The notes: generated by a model from the letters alone, not told the origin. Positions 34,823-44,040 are shown, counted from the stretch's first letter. The stretch: 64,000 nt of DNA from Roseateles toxinivorans (GCA_945898095.1 CAMDHE010000004.1:1-64000); one strand, 5' to 3'. Program-made: numbers and translations.

Positions 34823-35484
34823 GCGGTGGTCGGCAGTTCGAGCTTCCAGCCAGTCCGTTCGGCCAGGCGCTGCAGGTCTTCCAGCGTGTCGAGGTCGGTG
34901 ACGAAGCGCTGGTTGCTGCTGGCATGGACATGGACCAGTTCGGGCTGACTCTCGATCAAGTGCCGGCAGCCGAGGTTGACGCCGCTGGCCAGGATGTCGG
35001 CCTTGGCGATGTCGTCGAGCAAGATCGGGTTGCCGCGCTGGCCGTCGATCACCGGCACCAGCAGATGGCCGGCTGGGCGCTTCTTGAAGGCTGCGATCAA
35101 CTCGGTCAGATCGGCCGCGCCGATCAGCGGCTGGTCAGCCAGCATGATGAAGACAGCGTCGAAATGCCCGCGCAGCGCCGCCAACCCGACCCGCACCGAG
35201 CTTTGCTGGCCCAGCGAATAATCGGCGTTGTGCGCCAGCGAAACCGGGAAACTCTGCACCTGCGCTTCGACCGCGTCGCGCTGATGGCCGGTGACGACGA
35301 CAACTTCATCGACCCCTGCGCCGCTCAACGCGATCAACTGCCGACTGATCAGCGGTACGCCTTGCAAGCGGATCAATGACTTGGCCACTCCGCCCATGCG
35401 CTTGCCTTCACCGGCCGCCAGCAGCACCGCGCCGATGCGCAGGCGAGCATAAAGACCACCGCCCTGTTTGAGCAGACAACCCAT
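34819..35484 (-). CDS. MocA-like molybdopterin cytidylyltransferase
   Basis: A 221-residue nucleotidyltransferase with the MobA/MocA signature LLAAGEGKRMGGVAKSLI and the metal-binding FIMLADQPLIG. CO dehydrogenase carries molybdopterin cytosine dinucleotide, so a CTP-using MocA-type enzyme fits its place in the cox operon. AGGAGG lies close upstream of the ATG at 35484. It follows coxE by 24 bases and overlaps the oxygenase gene. CTP rather than GTP specificity is inferred from context. Confidence 0.8.
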   Translation of the reverse strand: MGCLLKQGGGLYARLRIGAVLLAAGEGKRMGGVAKSLIRLQGVPLISRQLIALSGAGVDEVVVVTGHQRDAVEAQVQSFPVSLAHNADYSLGQQSSVRVGLAALRGHFDAVFIMLADQPLIGAADLTELIAAFKKRPAGHLLVPVIDGQRGNPILLDDIAKADILASGVNLGCRHLIESQPELVHVHASSNQRFVTDLDTLEDLQRLAERTGWKLELPTTA

Positions 35485-35508
35485 GTCAAATCCTCCTGAG
35501 ATTGAAAT

Positions 35509-36690
35509 TCATGCAAGCAAGTCCGGCAATCGCGACAGGCTGGCCAGATTGTGGACCGGCATGAAGCGATTGACATGAGGTGCCGCGAGCAGCATCGCCG
35601 CCGACTGCGGCGCGATGACGGTCGGATGGAGCCAGCAGATGCGGGCACCGCGGGCACGGATCTGCGCCAGTACCAGCGCCAGTTCCTGAGGTTCGTCGGT
35701 ATCGAATCCGTCGCTGAAGACGATGAACAGATCGCCGCGCCTCAGATCGCGCCCCAGATGCTGATGCAAAGCCTCGTGAAGGCAACTGGCAATGCGCGTA
35801 CCGCCGCCAAAACCGAAGCTGACCGCGTTGACCTTGTCCTGGATCTTTTCGCTGCGGCGTTTCATCAGCGGCGTGACTTCGGCCAGCCTTGTGTGGAAAA
35901 CAAAAGCGCGCGCGTTCATCACCTCGACAAAGGCACGGCTGAGCCGCAAGAAGAACTGCGCATGCATTTCCATCGAGCGGCTGACATCAACCAACACGAC
36001 AACGTGCGGCAGGCGGCGCTTGCGGCGTACATGGTGCAGCTTCAGCAACTCGCCACCGGTCGACAGCGCTGCGCGCAGGCTGCGACGCAGGTGGATCGTT
36101 CCGCTCTCGCGGTGTTGCTGCCAGCGTCTGAGCAACTGGGTTCGCAAGCGCCGCTTCAGCGCTTCGACCAGCGGTTCGAAGCGCTCCATGTCGGCAGAAG
36201 TCCAGTCACCGAAATCGCGCTCTTCCAAGGCGTCGGTGCGGCTCGCACCCCCCTGGGCGCGCGGCGGCGAGCTGTCGTTCTTGCCATCGCCTTGGCCCTC
36301 CTGCCCGGCCATGCCCTCGATCGGACGCGCCGCGCCGGGCGGCTGCTCACCAGACTGGTCGGCCATCTCGCTGTGCATCTGCTCGACCAGTTCGGGCAGC
36401 GTGCGCGCGCGCTTTTGCGCGCCTGAACTGCGGGTCTGTCCGCGCACCTTGTGCGGGAACCAGAAAGCCTGATGCAACTGCGGGTATTTCAGCCATTGCT
36501 TCTGGCTGCCGCAGGCAATGCCACGCCAAAGCGCTTCAACGCGCGGCCATTGCGCCAGCGGCAAGGCCGATGCGGCAAGAACCATCAGTTCGACCTCGGC
36601 ATAGCCGAGCACCAAGCCATGCTCGCGCAGGTAATGGGCGAATTCACCGATGCGTTCGCGCGCGTCGGTGGCGACCAGAACGGTCTTCAT
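35509..36690 (-). CDS. coxE: CoxE-like VWA-domain maturation protein
   Basis: A 393-residue protein of the CoxE family. The C-terminal half is a von Willebrand A domain with the MIDAS motif in VVLVDVSRSMEMH (D-x-S-x-S) and IVFSDGFDTDEP. A charged linker (about 120-190) precedes it. With the AAA+ protein CoxD it helps assemble the sulfurated Cu-Mo centre of CO dehydrogenase. It starts 5 bases after coxD. Confidence 0.88.
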   Translation of the reverse strand: MKTVLVATDARERIGEFAHYLREHGLVLGYAEVELMVLAASALPLAQWPRVEALWRGIACGSQKQWLKYPQLHQAFWFPHKVRGQTRSSGAQKRARTLPELVEQMHSEMADQSGEQPPGAARPIEGMAGQEGQGDGKNDSSPPRAQGGASRTDALEERDFGDWTSADMERFEPLVEALKRRLRTQLLRRWQQHRESGTIHLRRSLRAALSTGGELLKLHHVRRKRRLPHVVVLVDVSRSMEMHAQFFLRLSRAFVEVMNARAFVFHTRLAEVTPLMKRRSEKIQDKVNAVSFGFGGGTRIASCLHEALHQHLGRDLRRGDLFIVFSDGFDTDEPQELALVLAQIRARGARICWLHPTVIAPQSAAMLLAAPHVNRFMPVHNLASLSRLPDLLA

Positions 36691-36695
36691 CGGAC

Positions 36696-37628
36696 CTACT
36701 TCAGCGCGCCGGCCACGCCGACATCCTGCGCGATGCGCGGCCCGTCGATCAGTTTGCCGATGCGCTCGGCAGTCACCTGCCAGCGGTCATTGCGCGTCTT
36801 CAACAGCGCCGCCAGCGTCGGCAGCAGTTGCTGCGGATCCTCCGGCAGCTCACCCAGCCCCAGATGGAACAGCACACGCACCCAGTCGAGCGTTTCCGCC
36901 ACGCCGGGGACCTTCTGCAGATCATCGCGGCGCAAGCGCTGCACAAAGGCGACCGCCTGCTCGACCAACCGCGAATTGGCTTCGGGCACCAGCGTCCGCA
37001 CGATCTGGATCTCGCGGGCCAGGGTCGGAAAATCAACAAAATGGAACAGGCAACGACGGCGCAGCGCATCGGATAAATCGCGGGTGCCGTTGCTGGTCAG
37101 GATCACCAGCGGCTTGCTGCGCGCAGTCAAGGTGCCGATTTCGGGCACGGTGACCTGGAACTCGGACAGCATCTCGAGCAGGAAAGCCTCGAAGGCTTCA
37201 TCGGCGCGGTCGATCTCGTCGATCAGCAGCACGCAGGGTTCAGGCGAGCGGATCGCCTGCAGCAAGGGCCGCTCGAGCAAGAAGGCTTCCGAAAAGAGGT
37301 TGTCGCGCAGCCCCGCGCGATCGCCATGCCCGGCTTCGGCCAGCCGAATCTCGAGCAATTGACGGCTGTAATTCCATTCATAGACGGCCTGGCTCAGGTC
37401 CAGCCCTTCATAGCATTGCAATCGCAGCAGCGGCCGACCGAGCGCGCATGCGCAGGCGCCGGCAATAGCGGTCTTGCCGACCCCGGCCGCGCCTTCGAGC
37501 AGCAAGGGCCGCTCGAGCTTGAGTCCCATCCAGACCAGGCTGGCCAGGTCTTCGTCAGCGATATAACCAGCCTTGAAGAGGCGCTCGCGCAAGCCTTCTG
37601 GTGTCACCAGCGCATCATTCAGTGACAT
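36696..37628 (-). CDS. coxD: CoxD-like MoxR-family AAA+ ATPase
   Basis: A 310-residue AAA+ chaperone. Walker A is LLEGAAGVGKTAIAG, Walker B VLLIDEIDRADEAFE, sensor 1 lies in VILTSNGTRDLSDALRRRCLFHF. CoxD is needed for building the [CuSMoO2] site of CO dehydrogenase. The start is ATG 37628 (a GTG one codon upstream is also possible), with AAGGGG upstream. It lies between coxG and coxE. Confidence 0.88.
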   Translation of the reverse strand: MSLNDALVTPEGLRERLFKAGYIADEDLASLVWMGLKLERPLLLEGAAGVGKTAIAGACACALGRPLLRLQCYEGLDLSQAVYEWNYSRQLLEIRLAEAGHGDRAGLRDNLFSEAFLLERPLLQAIRSPEPCVLLIDEIDRADEAFEAFLLEMLSEFQVTVPEIGTLTARSKPLVILTSNGTRDLSDALRRRCLFHFVDFPTLAREIQIVRTLVPEANSRLVEQAVAFVQRLRRDDLQKVPGVAETLDWVRVLFHLGLGELPEDPQQLLPTLAALLKTRNDRWQVTAERIGKLIDGPRIAQDVGVAGALK

Positions 37629-37637
37629 CACAGCCCC

Positions 37638-38237
37638 TTATTTTCCGCCGAACAGCCCGCTGAAGAAATTACGAATCAGCGCCCACAAGATCGCCAGCCC
37701 GTTCAATTCCTTGGCAACCACAGGCGCAGCGGGTATCGGTGCTGACGCTGCGATTTCCCCGGCTTGAACCGCCGCTGCCGCTTGCAAAGCTGCGGCCTTT
37801 TGCGAAAAAGTGACGGCAAACTGTCCCAGGATCATGTCCGACACCGAACTCATCATGCGGCCACCGAATTGCGCGAACTTGCCGTTGACGATCACATCAG
37901 CCTTGCCCTGCAAAATGCAATGCCCGCCCTCACCGGCGATCAGCGTCGCGGTCAACTCCATCGATGCCGAGCTGCCGCCCTTGTCAGCGCCTTTACCGAG
38001 CATTTTCAGCAGGCGCGTCGCCGGGTCGATGGCCAGCAACTCGATCGTGCCGGCAAATGCGGCCACCGCCGGACCGACCTTGACCCTGACGCTGCCCTTG
38101 TAATGAGTCGGATCGATGACTTCGGTGATCTGCGCGCCTGGCATGCAGGTTGCCAGCTCGTTGACGTTGGACAGAATCGCCCAAGCGGCGTCGAGCCCGG
38201 CCGCGACCGGGTATTGCTTGTCGATGGTGACTTCCAT
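37638..38237 (-). CDS. coxG: CoxG-like SRPBCC-family protein
   Basis: A 199-residue protein. The first 150 residues are a START/SRPBCC fold typical of CoxG (DAAWAILSNVNELATCMPGA, YKGSVRVKVGPAVAAFAGTI, FAQFGGRMMSSVSDMILGQFA). A low-complexity linker and a C-terminal hydrophobic stretch (LNGLAILWALIRNFFSGLFG) suggest membrane attachment, matching the proposal that CoxG anchors CO dehydrogenase to the membrane. A terminator-like hairpin lies between it and coxL. Confidence 0.85.
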   Translation of the reverse strand: MEVTIDKQYPVAAGLDAAWAILSNVNELATCMPGAQITEVIDPTHYKGSVRVKVGPAVAAFAGTIELLAIDPATRLLKMLGKGADKGGSSASMELTATLIAGEGGHCILQGKADVIVNGKFAQFGGRMMSSVSDMILGQFAVTFSQKAAALQAAAAVQAGEIAASAPIPAAPVVAKELNGLAILWALIRNFFSGLFGGK

Positions 38238-38248
38238 GGATGCTCTCT

Positions 38249-38282
38249 AAAAAATGAAACGGGCGCGACCGAGCGCGCCCGC
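38249..38282 (-). terminator. Hairpin with U-tract between coxL and coxG (partial terminator)
   Basis: Read leftward after the coxL stop, CGGGCGCG and CGCGCCCG form a perfect 8-base stem with a 6-base loop (38260-38281), followed by TTTCATTTTTT. This is the form of a rho-independent terminator. Because coxG, coxD and coxE continue in the same direction 12-30 bases later, it probably works as an attenuator, lowering accessory expression relative to coxMSL. Confidence 0.65.
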
Positions 38283-38299
38283 TTGGTCTTGCGAATGGC

Positions 38300-40702
38300 T
38301 CAGCTTGCCAGACCTGCCTGCTTCAACTGCTGCCAGACCCGATAAGCCGAATGCGGCATATTGAAATGCGTCACGTCCAGATGCGCGAAGGCATCGACCA
38401 TGGCGCTGGTGAAGGTCGGGATACTGCCGACATGCGGCGATTCAGCCACGCCCTTAGCACCCAGCGGGTGATGCGGCGAGGGCGTGACGGTGAAGTCGGT
38501 TTCCCAGATCGGCGTTTCGACCGCCGTAGGCAGGAAGTAATCCATCAGCGAGTTGCCCTGGATATTGCCCTGCTTGTCAAAGGACAGCAACTGGCCCATC
38601 GCGACTGCAAAGCCTTCGGTCAGCCCGCCGTGGATCTGCCCTTCGATGATCATCGGATTGATGCGGGTGCCGCAATCGTCGAGCGCATAGAAACGGCGGA
38701 TCTTGGTTTCGCCCGTGCCCTTGTCGATGTCGACCACACAAAGATAAATCCCGAATGGGAAGGTGAAGTTCGGTGGGTCGTAGTAATGCACCGCTTCGAG
38801 TCCGGGCTCCAAGCCGGCCGGCGGCTGGTTGTAGGCCGCCCAGGCGATGTCCTTCATCGTCTTGAACTTGGCATCGTCGCCGTGAACCTTGAAACGATCG
38901 ACTTCCCATTCAAGGTCGGCTTCGCTGACTTCAAGCAGATGGGCGGCAATCTTCTTCGCCTTGGCGTGGATCTTGCGCGCCGCCATTGCGATCGCTGCAC
39001 CGGCCACCGGGGTCGAGCGCGAGCCATAAGTGCCCAGACCATAGGGTGCGGTATGGGTATCGCCTTCCTCGACCTGGATCACTTCGGACGGCAGTCCGAG
39101 CTCGGTGGCGATGATCTGCGCATAGGTGGTCTGGTGACCCTGACCTTGCGAGATCGTTCCCATCCTGGCGATCGCGCTGCCGGTCGGATGGACGCGGATT
39201 TCGCAGGAATCGAACATGCCGACGCCCAAAATATCGCAAATCTTGCTCGGGCCGGCGCCGACCACTTCGGTGAAACTGACCAGGCCGATGCCCATCAATG
39301 TCGGGCAGTCCGGATCGGCGCGTTTGAGCGCCTGCTCGGCACGCAGGCCCTTGTAGTCAACCGCGGCCAGCACCTTGTCGAGCGCTGGCTGGTAGTTGCC
39401 CGAGTCATAGTCGAAACCCAGCGCCGAGCGGTAGGGGAACTGCTCGGGCTTGATGAAGTTCTTCGAGCGGATTTCGGCCTTGTCCATGCCAAGCTTTTGC
39501 GCCAGCACATCGACCATCCGTTCGATCAGATAAACCGCTTCGGTGACCCGGAACGAACAGCGATAGGCGACGCCTCCCGGCGCCTTGTTGGTGTAGACAC
39601 CGTCGACCTTGCAATAGGCGTTGGCGATGTCATAGCTGCCGGTGCAGATATGGAACATGCCGGCGGGGAACTTGGTCGGGTCAGCGCAGGCGTCGAAAGC
39701 GCCATGGTCTGCGATCACATTGGCGCGCAAGCCGAGGATCTTGCCCTCGGCAGTCGCGGCCAGTTCGCCGGTCATGTGATAGTCGCGGGCAAAGCCGGTG
39801 CTCGACAAATTCTCGATCCGGTCCTCGATCCATTTGACCGGGCGGCCGAGCACGATCGAAGCGACGATCGCGCAGACATAGCCGGGATAGATCGGCACCT
39901 TGTTGCCGAAACCGCCGCCGATATCAGGCGAGATGATGCGCACCTTGGACTCAGGGATGCCCGACAGCATCGACACCACCGTGCGCACGATATGCGGGGC
40001 CTGGCTGGTCAGCCAGGTCGTCAGCTCACCGCGGATCGGGTCAAACGAAGCGACCGCGCCGCAGGTCTCGAGCGGGCAGGGATGGACGCGCGGGTACAGC
40101 ATGTCCTGCTTGACAGTCACCGGCGCGCTGGCAAAGACGGCATCGGTGGCATCCTTGTCGCCTGCATCCCAGCTGAAGATATGGTTGTGGTGATAGCGTT
40201 TGCCATGTGCACCCTCGGTTTTGCCGGCGAGGTCTTCGCGCAGCACCGGGGCACCTTCCTTCAGCGCTTCGAACGGGTCAACGACAGCATCGAGTTCCTC
40301 ATATTCGACTTCCACCGCTTCCACCCCGTCGGCCGCAGCGTATCGATCGGTAGCGATCACAACGGCCACTTCCTGCATCTGGAAATGGACCTTTTCGTCG
40401 GCCAGCACGGCTTGCACATCGCCGGCCAGCGTCGGCATCCAGTGCAGTTTCAAGGGCTTCAGGTCGGCTGCCGTCAGCACCGCGATCACACCGGGTATCT
40501 TCAGCGCTTCTTCCTTGTTGATGCGCTTGATGCGCGCATGGGCAAGCGGCGAGCGAACGATGTCCATGAAGACCATGTCCGGCAGCTTGATGTCATCGAC
40601 ATAATTGCCCTTGCCCTGGATGAATCTTGCGTCTTCTTTGCGAAGGCGCGATTCGCCCATGCCCATCAGGGCTTTTTCACGCTCACTAGCTGGTGCGTTC
40701 AT
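38300..40702 (-). CDS. coxL: Form I aerobic CO dehydrogenase, large molybdenum subunit
   Basis: An 800-residue xanthine-oxidase-family subunit. The active-site loop reads VAYRCSFR (C382), the signature of form I CoxL whose cysteine binds the Cu of the [CuSMoO2] centre; form II proteins have AYRGAGR. GGGFGNKVP carries the conserved loop near Mo and GAKGVAESPHVG the catalytic glutamate. It oxidises CO with water to CO2. The ATG at 40702 follows AAGGAG. Gene order M-S-L is also that of form I. The 800-residue length is normal. Confidence 0.94.
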   Translation of the reverse strand: MNAPASEREKALMGMGESRLRKEDARFIQGKGNYVDDIKLPDMVFMDIVRSPLAHARIKRINKEEALKIPGVIAVLTAADLKPLKLHWMPTLAGDVQAVLADEKVHFQMQEVAVVIATDRYAAADGVEAVEVEYEELDAVVDPFEALKEGAPVLREDLAGKTEGAHGKRYHHNHIFSWDAGDKDATDAVFASAPVTVKQDMLYPRVHPCPLETCGAVASFDPIRGELTTWLTSQAPHIVRTVVSMLSGIPESKVRIISPDIGGGFGNKVPIYPGYVCAIVASIVLGRPVKWIEDRIENLSSTGFARDYHMTGELAATAEGKILGLRANVIADHGAFDACADPTKFPAGMFHICTGSYDIANAYCKVDGVYTNKAPGGVAYRCSFRVTEAVYLIERMVDVLAQKLGMDKAEIRSKNFIKPEQFPYRSALGFDYDSGNYQPALDKVLAAVDYKGLRAEQALKRADPDCPTLMGIGLVSFTEVVGAGPSKICDILGVGMFDSCEIRVHPTGSAIARMGTISQGQGHQTTYAQIIATELGLPSEVIQVEEGDTHTAPYGLGTYGSRSTPVAGAAIAMAARKIHAKAKKIAAHLLEVSEADLEWEVDRFKVHGDDAKFKTMKDIAWAAYNQPPAGLEPGLEAVHYYDPPNFTFPFGIYLCVVDIDKGTGETKIRRFYALDDCGTRINPMIIEGQIHGGLTEGFAVAMGQLLSFDKQGNIQGNSLMDYFLPTAVETPIWETDFTVTPSPHHPLGAKGVAESPHVGSIPTFTSAMVDAFAHLDVTHFNMPHSAYRVWQQLKQAGLAS

Positions 40703-40718
40703 CTGATTCTCCTTGGCT

Positions 40719-41207
40719 TCAAGCAGCAACTGAGGCTTGTTGCAGGGCCTTGGCCGCATGCAAGACAGCCTTGACGATGTTCTGGTAACCGGTGCAACGG
40801 CATAGATTGCCCGACATGCCGACGCGTACTTCCTCTGCGCTCGGATTCGGGTTGTCCTGCAGGAACCGGTAGGCCCGCATCATCATGCCCGGCGTACAGA
40901 AGCCGCATTGCAAGCCATGCTCCTTGTAGAAACCTTCCTGCACTGCGTGCAGCAGTCCGGCATTGGCCAGACCCTCGACAGTTTTGACATCGCTGCCGTC
41001 GCATTGCACCGCCAGATGAGTGCAGGACTTGACCGACTGCCCGTCAAGGTCGACAGTGCAAGTGCCGCAATGGCTGGTCTCGCAGCCGATATGGGCGCCG
41101 GTCAGGTTCATTTTTTCACGCAGAAAATGGATCAGCAGCGTGCGCGGTTCGACCGCCTCTTCGACCTGACGGCCATTCACTGTCATCGAAACTATTTTTT
41201 TGCTCAT
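40719..41207 (-). CDS. coxS: CO dehydrogenase small iron-sulfur subunit
   Basis: A 162-residue [2Fe-2S] protein. The plant-type cluster motif is CETSHCGTC with the fourth cysteine in SVKSCTHLA; the second cluster is bound by CGFCTPG and CRCTG. It moves electrons from the Mo site to the FAD of CoxM. The ATG at 41207 gives the usual [11 protein letters not shown] start. It lies 26 bases after coxM and 16 before coxL. Confidence 0.94.
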   Translation of the reverse strand: MSKKIVSMTVNGRQVEEAVEPRTLLIHFLREKMNLTGAHIGCETSHCGTCTVDLDGQSVKSCTHLAVQCDGSDVKTVEGLANAGLLHAVQEGFYKEHGLQCGFCTPGMMMRAYRFLQDNPNPSAEEVRVGMSGNLCRCTGYQNIVKAVLHAAKALQQASVAA

Positions 41208-41233
41208 GCCTGAAATCTCCGTGTTTTGTTCGT

Positions 41234-42097
41234 TCAATGGCAACGCGAAGCAGCGATGAGGATGGCGCGCCGCGTCATCTCGCCGGCCATCGCGGTCTTG
41301 TACTCGGCGTCGCCGCGCAGGTCTTCAGCCGGATCGCAGATCGCACGCACCGCAGCCACCACCGCATCGAGGGTGGCCGGGGTCAAGGCCTGCCCGACCA
41401 GCAGCGCTTCAGCAGCGCTGGCGCGCAAGGCCGTAGGCGCCACATTGGTCAGGCCGATGCTGGCATGGGTGACGAGGCCGCCCGTCATGCGCAGCACGAC
41501 GGCAGCGCCTGCAGTGGCCCAGTCGCCGGTCTTGCGCTTGAGTTTCTTGTAGCTGGAACCTGTGCCGGCGGCAAAAGGCGTCACCAGAATGGCGGTGAGC
41601 AATTCGTTCTCGGCCAACTCGGTCATATAAGTGCCGTGGAAGAAATCGACGGCCTGGACCTGTCGCTCGCCGTTGGGCCCCTGCAGCACAAAGGTGGCGT
41701 CGAGCGCCATCGCGATGGCCGGATGGTCATTGCCAGGGTCACCATGGGCGATGTCGCCGCCAATCGTGCCGCGATTGCGCACCTGGGGGTCCGCGATCAG
41801 CAAAGCCGCCTCGGCCAGCAAAGGCAAATGTTCGCTCAGCAAACTCGAGGCGATCAGCTCGGTTTCGGTCGTCATCGCACCGATGCGGATCCGGCCAGCG
41901 ACTTCAGAAATGCCGCGCAGCTCAGGAATACGGTTGATGTCGATCAGCGCGCCTGGTTGGGCGAAGCGCAGCTTCATCATCGGCAGCAGGCTATGCCCAC
42001 CAGCCAGCAGCTTGGCATCATCGCCAAGACTTGCCAGCAGCGAAATCGCTTCGCTGATCGAGCGCGGCGCGTGGTATTCGAATGAGGGTGGAATCAC
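41234..42097 (-). CDS. coxM: CO dehydrogenase medium FAD subunit
   Basis: A 287-residue FAD-binding subunit. [13 protein letters not shown] (near residue 32) and [17 protein letters not shown] (near 110) are the two FAD motifs of CoxM. The start is GTG at 42097: AGGAG lies 5 bases upstream and the product begins [12 protein letters not shown] as in known CoxM proteins, whereas a longer frame to 42193 adds an unrelated leader. It is the first gene of the leftward cox operon. Confidence 0.93.
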   Translation of the reverse strand: MIPPSFEYHAPRSISEAISLLASLGDDAKLLAGGHSLLPMMKLRFAQPGALIDINRIPELRGISEVAGRIRIGAMTTETELIASSLLSEHLPLLAEAALLIADPQVRNRGTIGGDIAHGDPGNDHPAIAMALDATFVLQGPNGERQVQAVDFFHGTYMTELAENELLTAILVTPFAAGTGSSYKKLKRKTGDWATAGAAVVLRMTGGLVTHASIGLTNVAPTALRASAAEALLVGQALTPATLDAVVAAVRAICDPAEDLRGDAEYKTAMAGEMTRRAILIAASRCH

Positions 42098-42353
42098 TTC
42101 GTCTCCTATTTTGTCGGCCTGGACGGCCTTTTGAACGATGGATGGGCGCCGCTTCAGACCCGAGCTGAGAGGCCAAGGACCCGAATGAATCAAATCATAT
42201 ACATCTTAATCAAGGTTGTTTGATGCTGCGCAAGAACAAAAAAAATTTGTTATCGTCGAAGCAACACATGTTGATATGAAGCCGCCGGCGACGCCACAGG
42301 GTTTGCCCGCGTGTCAACATACGACATCAAAAAAACAGACAAAGACAAGCAAC
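42098..42353. promoter_or_regulatory. Divergent spacer between coxM and the membrane-protein/coxF unit
   Basis: About 256 bases with a strongly AT-rich stretch at 42180-42260. An inverted pair, ATGTTGATA at 42269 and the complement of ATGTTGACA at 42313, could be a regulator site. Promoters for both directions should lie here, but I cannot place them exactly. Confidence 0.4.
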
Positions 42354-43046
42354 ATGATCGTGAAACCCCAGGCCCATTGGCTGGCCAGAGGCATAGGCTC
42401 CGCGACTACGGCGCCACTGCTGCTGCTGGCCATCGTCGGCGTGACGCTGTGGTTGCTGGAGCGCAGCACGCAGCCGGTAAAGCAGTCCGCTTTGCTGATC
42501 CTGGCAGCCCTGCTGGTTGTCGCAGCAGGTTGCGCCGCTTTGGCCTGGGTTCGCCCGGAGCGGGCTGGACTTTCTCCTCCGCATGTGATGCTGTCGCTGG
42601 GTTTCGGCGGCATGCTGCTCGGGCTTCTTTACGATTTCTTTCAGAATGGCCCGGACCGTCTGGGAACTTTGTGTGCCCAATCGGGCAATCTTGATTTCAT
42701 CGACAGCCTGCGCCTGCATGCGGAATTCCTGCCCGGCATGCATGTCGGCATGCTGGCCGGCGGCTTGCTGGCGATACCGAGCCTGCGCTTACTGCGGCCG
42801 CATTGCGGGCGCGTGCTGTGCTCGCTGTTTGCACAAAACCTGCTCTGTTCGGCCTGGATGCTGGTTGGCATGACGGCCGGCGCGCTGTGGCTTTCACGCT
42901 GGCAAATCGGCAACGGCGACAGCACAATCGCAGGCATGCTCGGTGGTATGTTCTGCGGCATGACCTGGGGCATGGTCATCAGCGTGGCGCTCTACCGGGC
43001 TTATTTTTCATGGCGCGAGCGCGCCGCATTGCGCATTCAAGGGTAA
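42354..43046 (+). CDS. Polytopic membrane protein of unknown function beside cox genes
   Basis: A 230-residue hydrophobic protein with about six membrane segments, including PLLLLAIVGVTLWLL, ALLILAALLVVAAGCAALAW, VMLSLGFGGMLLGLLYDFF and TIAGMLGGMFCGMTWGMVIS. Histidines and aspartates occur between helices 3 and 4 (LRLHAEFLPGMHVGMLAGG). It is not the MHYT-type CoxC/CoxH sensor and I do not recognise the family. It ends 4 bases before the coxF/xdhC-like gene and is divergent from coxM, which points to a role in CO dehydrogenase maturation or anchoring. The ATG at 42354 is the first that yields a membrane protein without a long polar leader. Confidence 0.6.
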   Translation: MIVKPQAHWLARGIGSATTAPLLLLAIVGVTLWLLERSTQPVKQSALLILAALLVVAAGCAALAWVRPERAGLSPPHVMLSLGFGGMLLGLLYDFFQNGPDRLGTLCAQSGNLDFIDSLRLHAEFLPGMHVGMLAGGLLAIPSLRLLRPHCGRVLCSLFAQNLLCSAWMLVGMTAGALWLSRWQIGNGDSTIAGMLGGMFCGMTWGMVISVALYRAYFSWRERAALRIQG

Positions 43047-43050
43047 GTCG

Positions 43051-44040
43051 ATGGAAAGTCTTGATCTGCAGGTTCTCAACGATGCCTTGGCCTGGCGCCG
43101 CAGTGGCCATGCGGTCAGCCTGGTGACTGTCGTGCAAACCTGGGGCAGCGCGCCGCGGCCACCGGGGGCATTGCTGGCCATCCGCGACGACGGTTTGGTG
43201 AGCGGCTCGGTCTCGGGCGGCTGTATCGAGGACGATCTGATCGCCCGCACCAAGGCCTTGCTGGTCAGCGCCGAGCCTCAATCTGCGCCTGCCCTGCCGA
43301 CCTTGATCACATATGGCGTCAGCAAGGAGGAGGCGACCCGCTTCGGACTGCCCTGCGGCGGCACTTTGGAGTTGGTGCAGGAGCCGCTGCTGAACTTCGA
43401 CTGGATCGAGCAGTTGCTGGCGCGGACTTCAGCACATCATTTGGTTGCACGCCAATTGACCTTGGCCACCGGCGAGGTTTCGTTGTCGGACGCGCAGCGG
43501 GGTCAGGCGCTGCAATTCGACGGCAAGACCTTGACCACCATGTTCGGGCCGAAATGGCGGCTGTTGCTGATCGGCGCCGGTCAGTTGTCTATGGCGGTGG
43601 CGCAAATCGCGACGATGCTCGACTTCGAAGTGCTGATCTGCGACCCGCGAGAAGAATATGCCGCAGCGCTGAATGAAGGCTTGGCCGGCGTGAGCCGGGT
43701 TGCGGGGATGCCCGACGACGCGGTCGACCTGCTGGTTCCCGATGCCCATATGGCGGTGGTGGCGCTGACCCATGACCCCAAGCTCGACGACATGGCCTTG
43801 ATCGCGGCTTTGCAATCGAATGCCTTTTATGTCGGCGCGCTAGGCTCCAAGCGCAACCAGGCGACGCGCAAACAGCGCTTGGCCGAGCATTTTGATTTAA
43901 GCCAGGAGCAGCTCTCGCGCCTGCATGGGCCGGTCGGGCTGGCACTTGGCGCCAAGACACCGGCGGAGATTGCGGTCTCGATCGCAGCTGAACTGGTGCT
44001 GGCGAAAAATACGCCTGCGACCGGCAGCTCTACCAGCTGA
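43051..44040 (+). CDS. coxF: CoxF/XdhC-family molybdenum-cofactor insertion protein
   Basis: A 329-residue XdhC-type protein. The N-terminal domain shows VQTWGSAPRPPGALLAI and SGSVSGGCIEDDL; the C-terminal Rossmann domain has LLLIGAGQLSMAVAQIA and FYVGALGSKRNQATR. XdhC/CoxF proteins bind and sulfurate the Mo cofactor before insertion into the large subunit. Here it is on the opposite strand to coxMSL, behind a membrane-protein gene, rather than within the coxDEFG row. Confidence 0.85.
   Translation: MESLDLQVLNDALAWRRSGHAVSLVTVVQTWGSAPRPPGALLAIRDDGLVSGSVSGGCIEDDLIARTKALLVSAEPQSAPALPTLITYGVSKEEATRFGLPCGGTLELVQEPLLNFDWIEQLLARTSAHHLVARQLTLATGEVSLSDAQRGQALQFDGKTLTTMFGPKWRLLLIGAGQLSMAVAQIATMLDFEVLICDPREEYAAALNEGLAGVSRVAGMPDDAVDLLVPDAHMAVVALTHDPKLDDMALIAALQSNAFYVGALGSKRNQATRKQRLAEHFDLSQEQLSRLHGPVGLALGAKTPAEIAVSIAAELVLAKNTPATGSSTS

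Noticed and set aside
38351-40774. Very long open frame (807 codons) on the plus strand opposite coxL
   Set aside because: It is the antisense shadow of coxL in GC-rich DNA. It has no family resemblance, and coxL is certain on the other strand. The same applies to other long antisense frames, for example opposite putA and matB.
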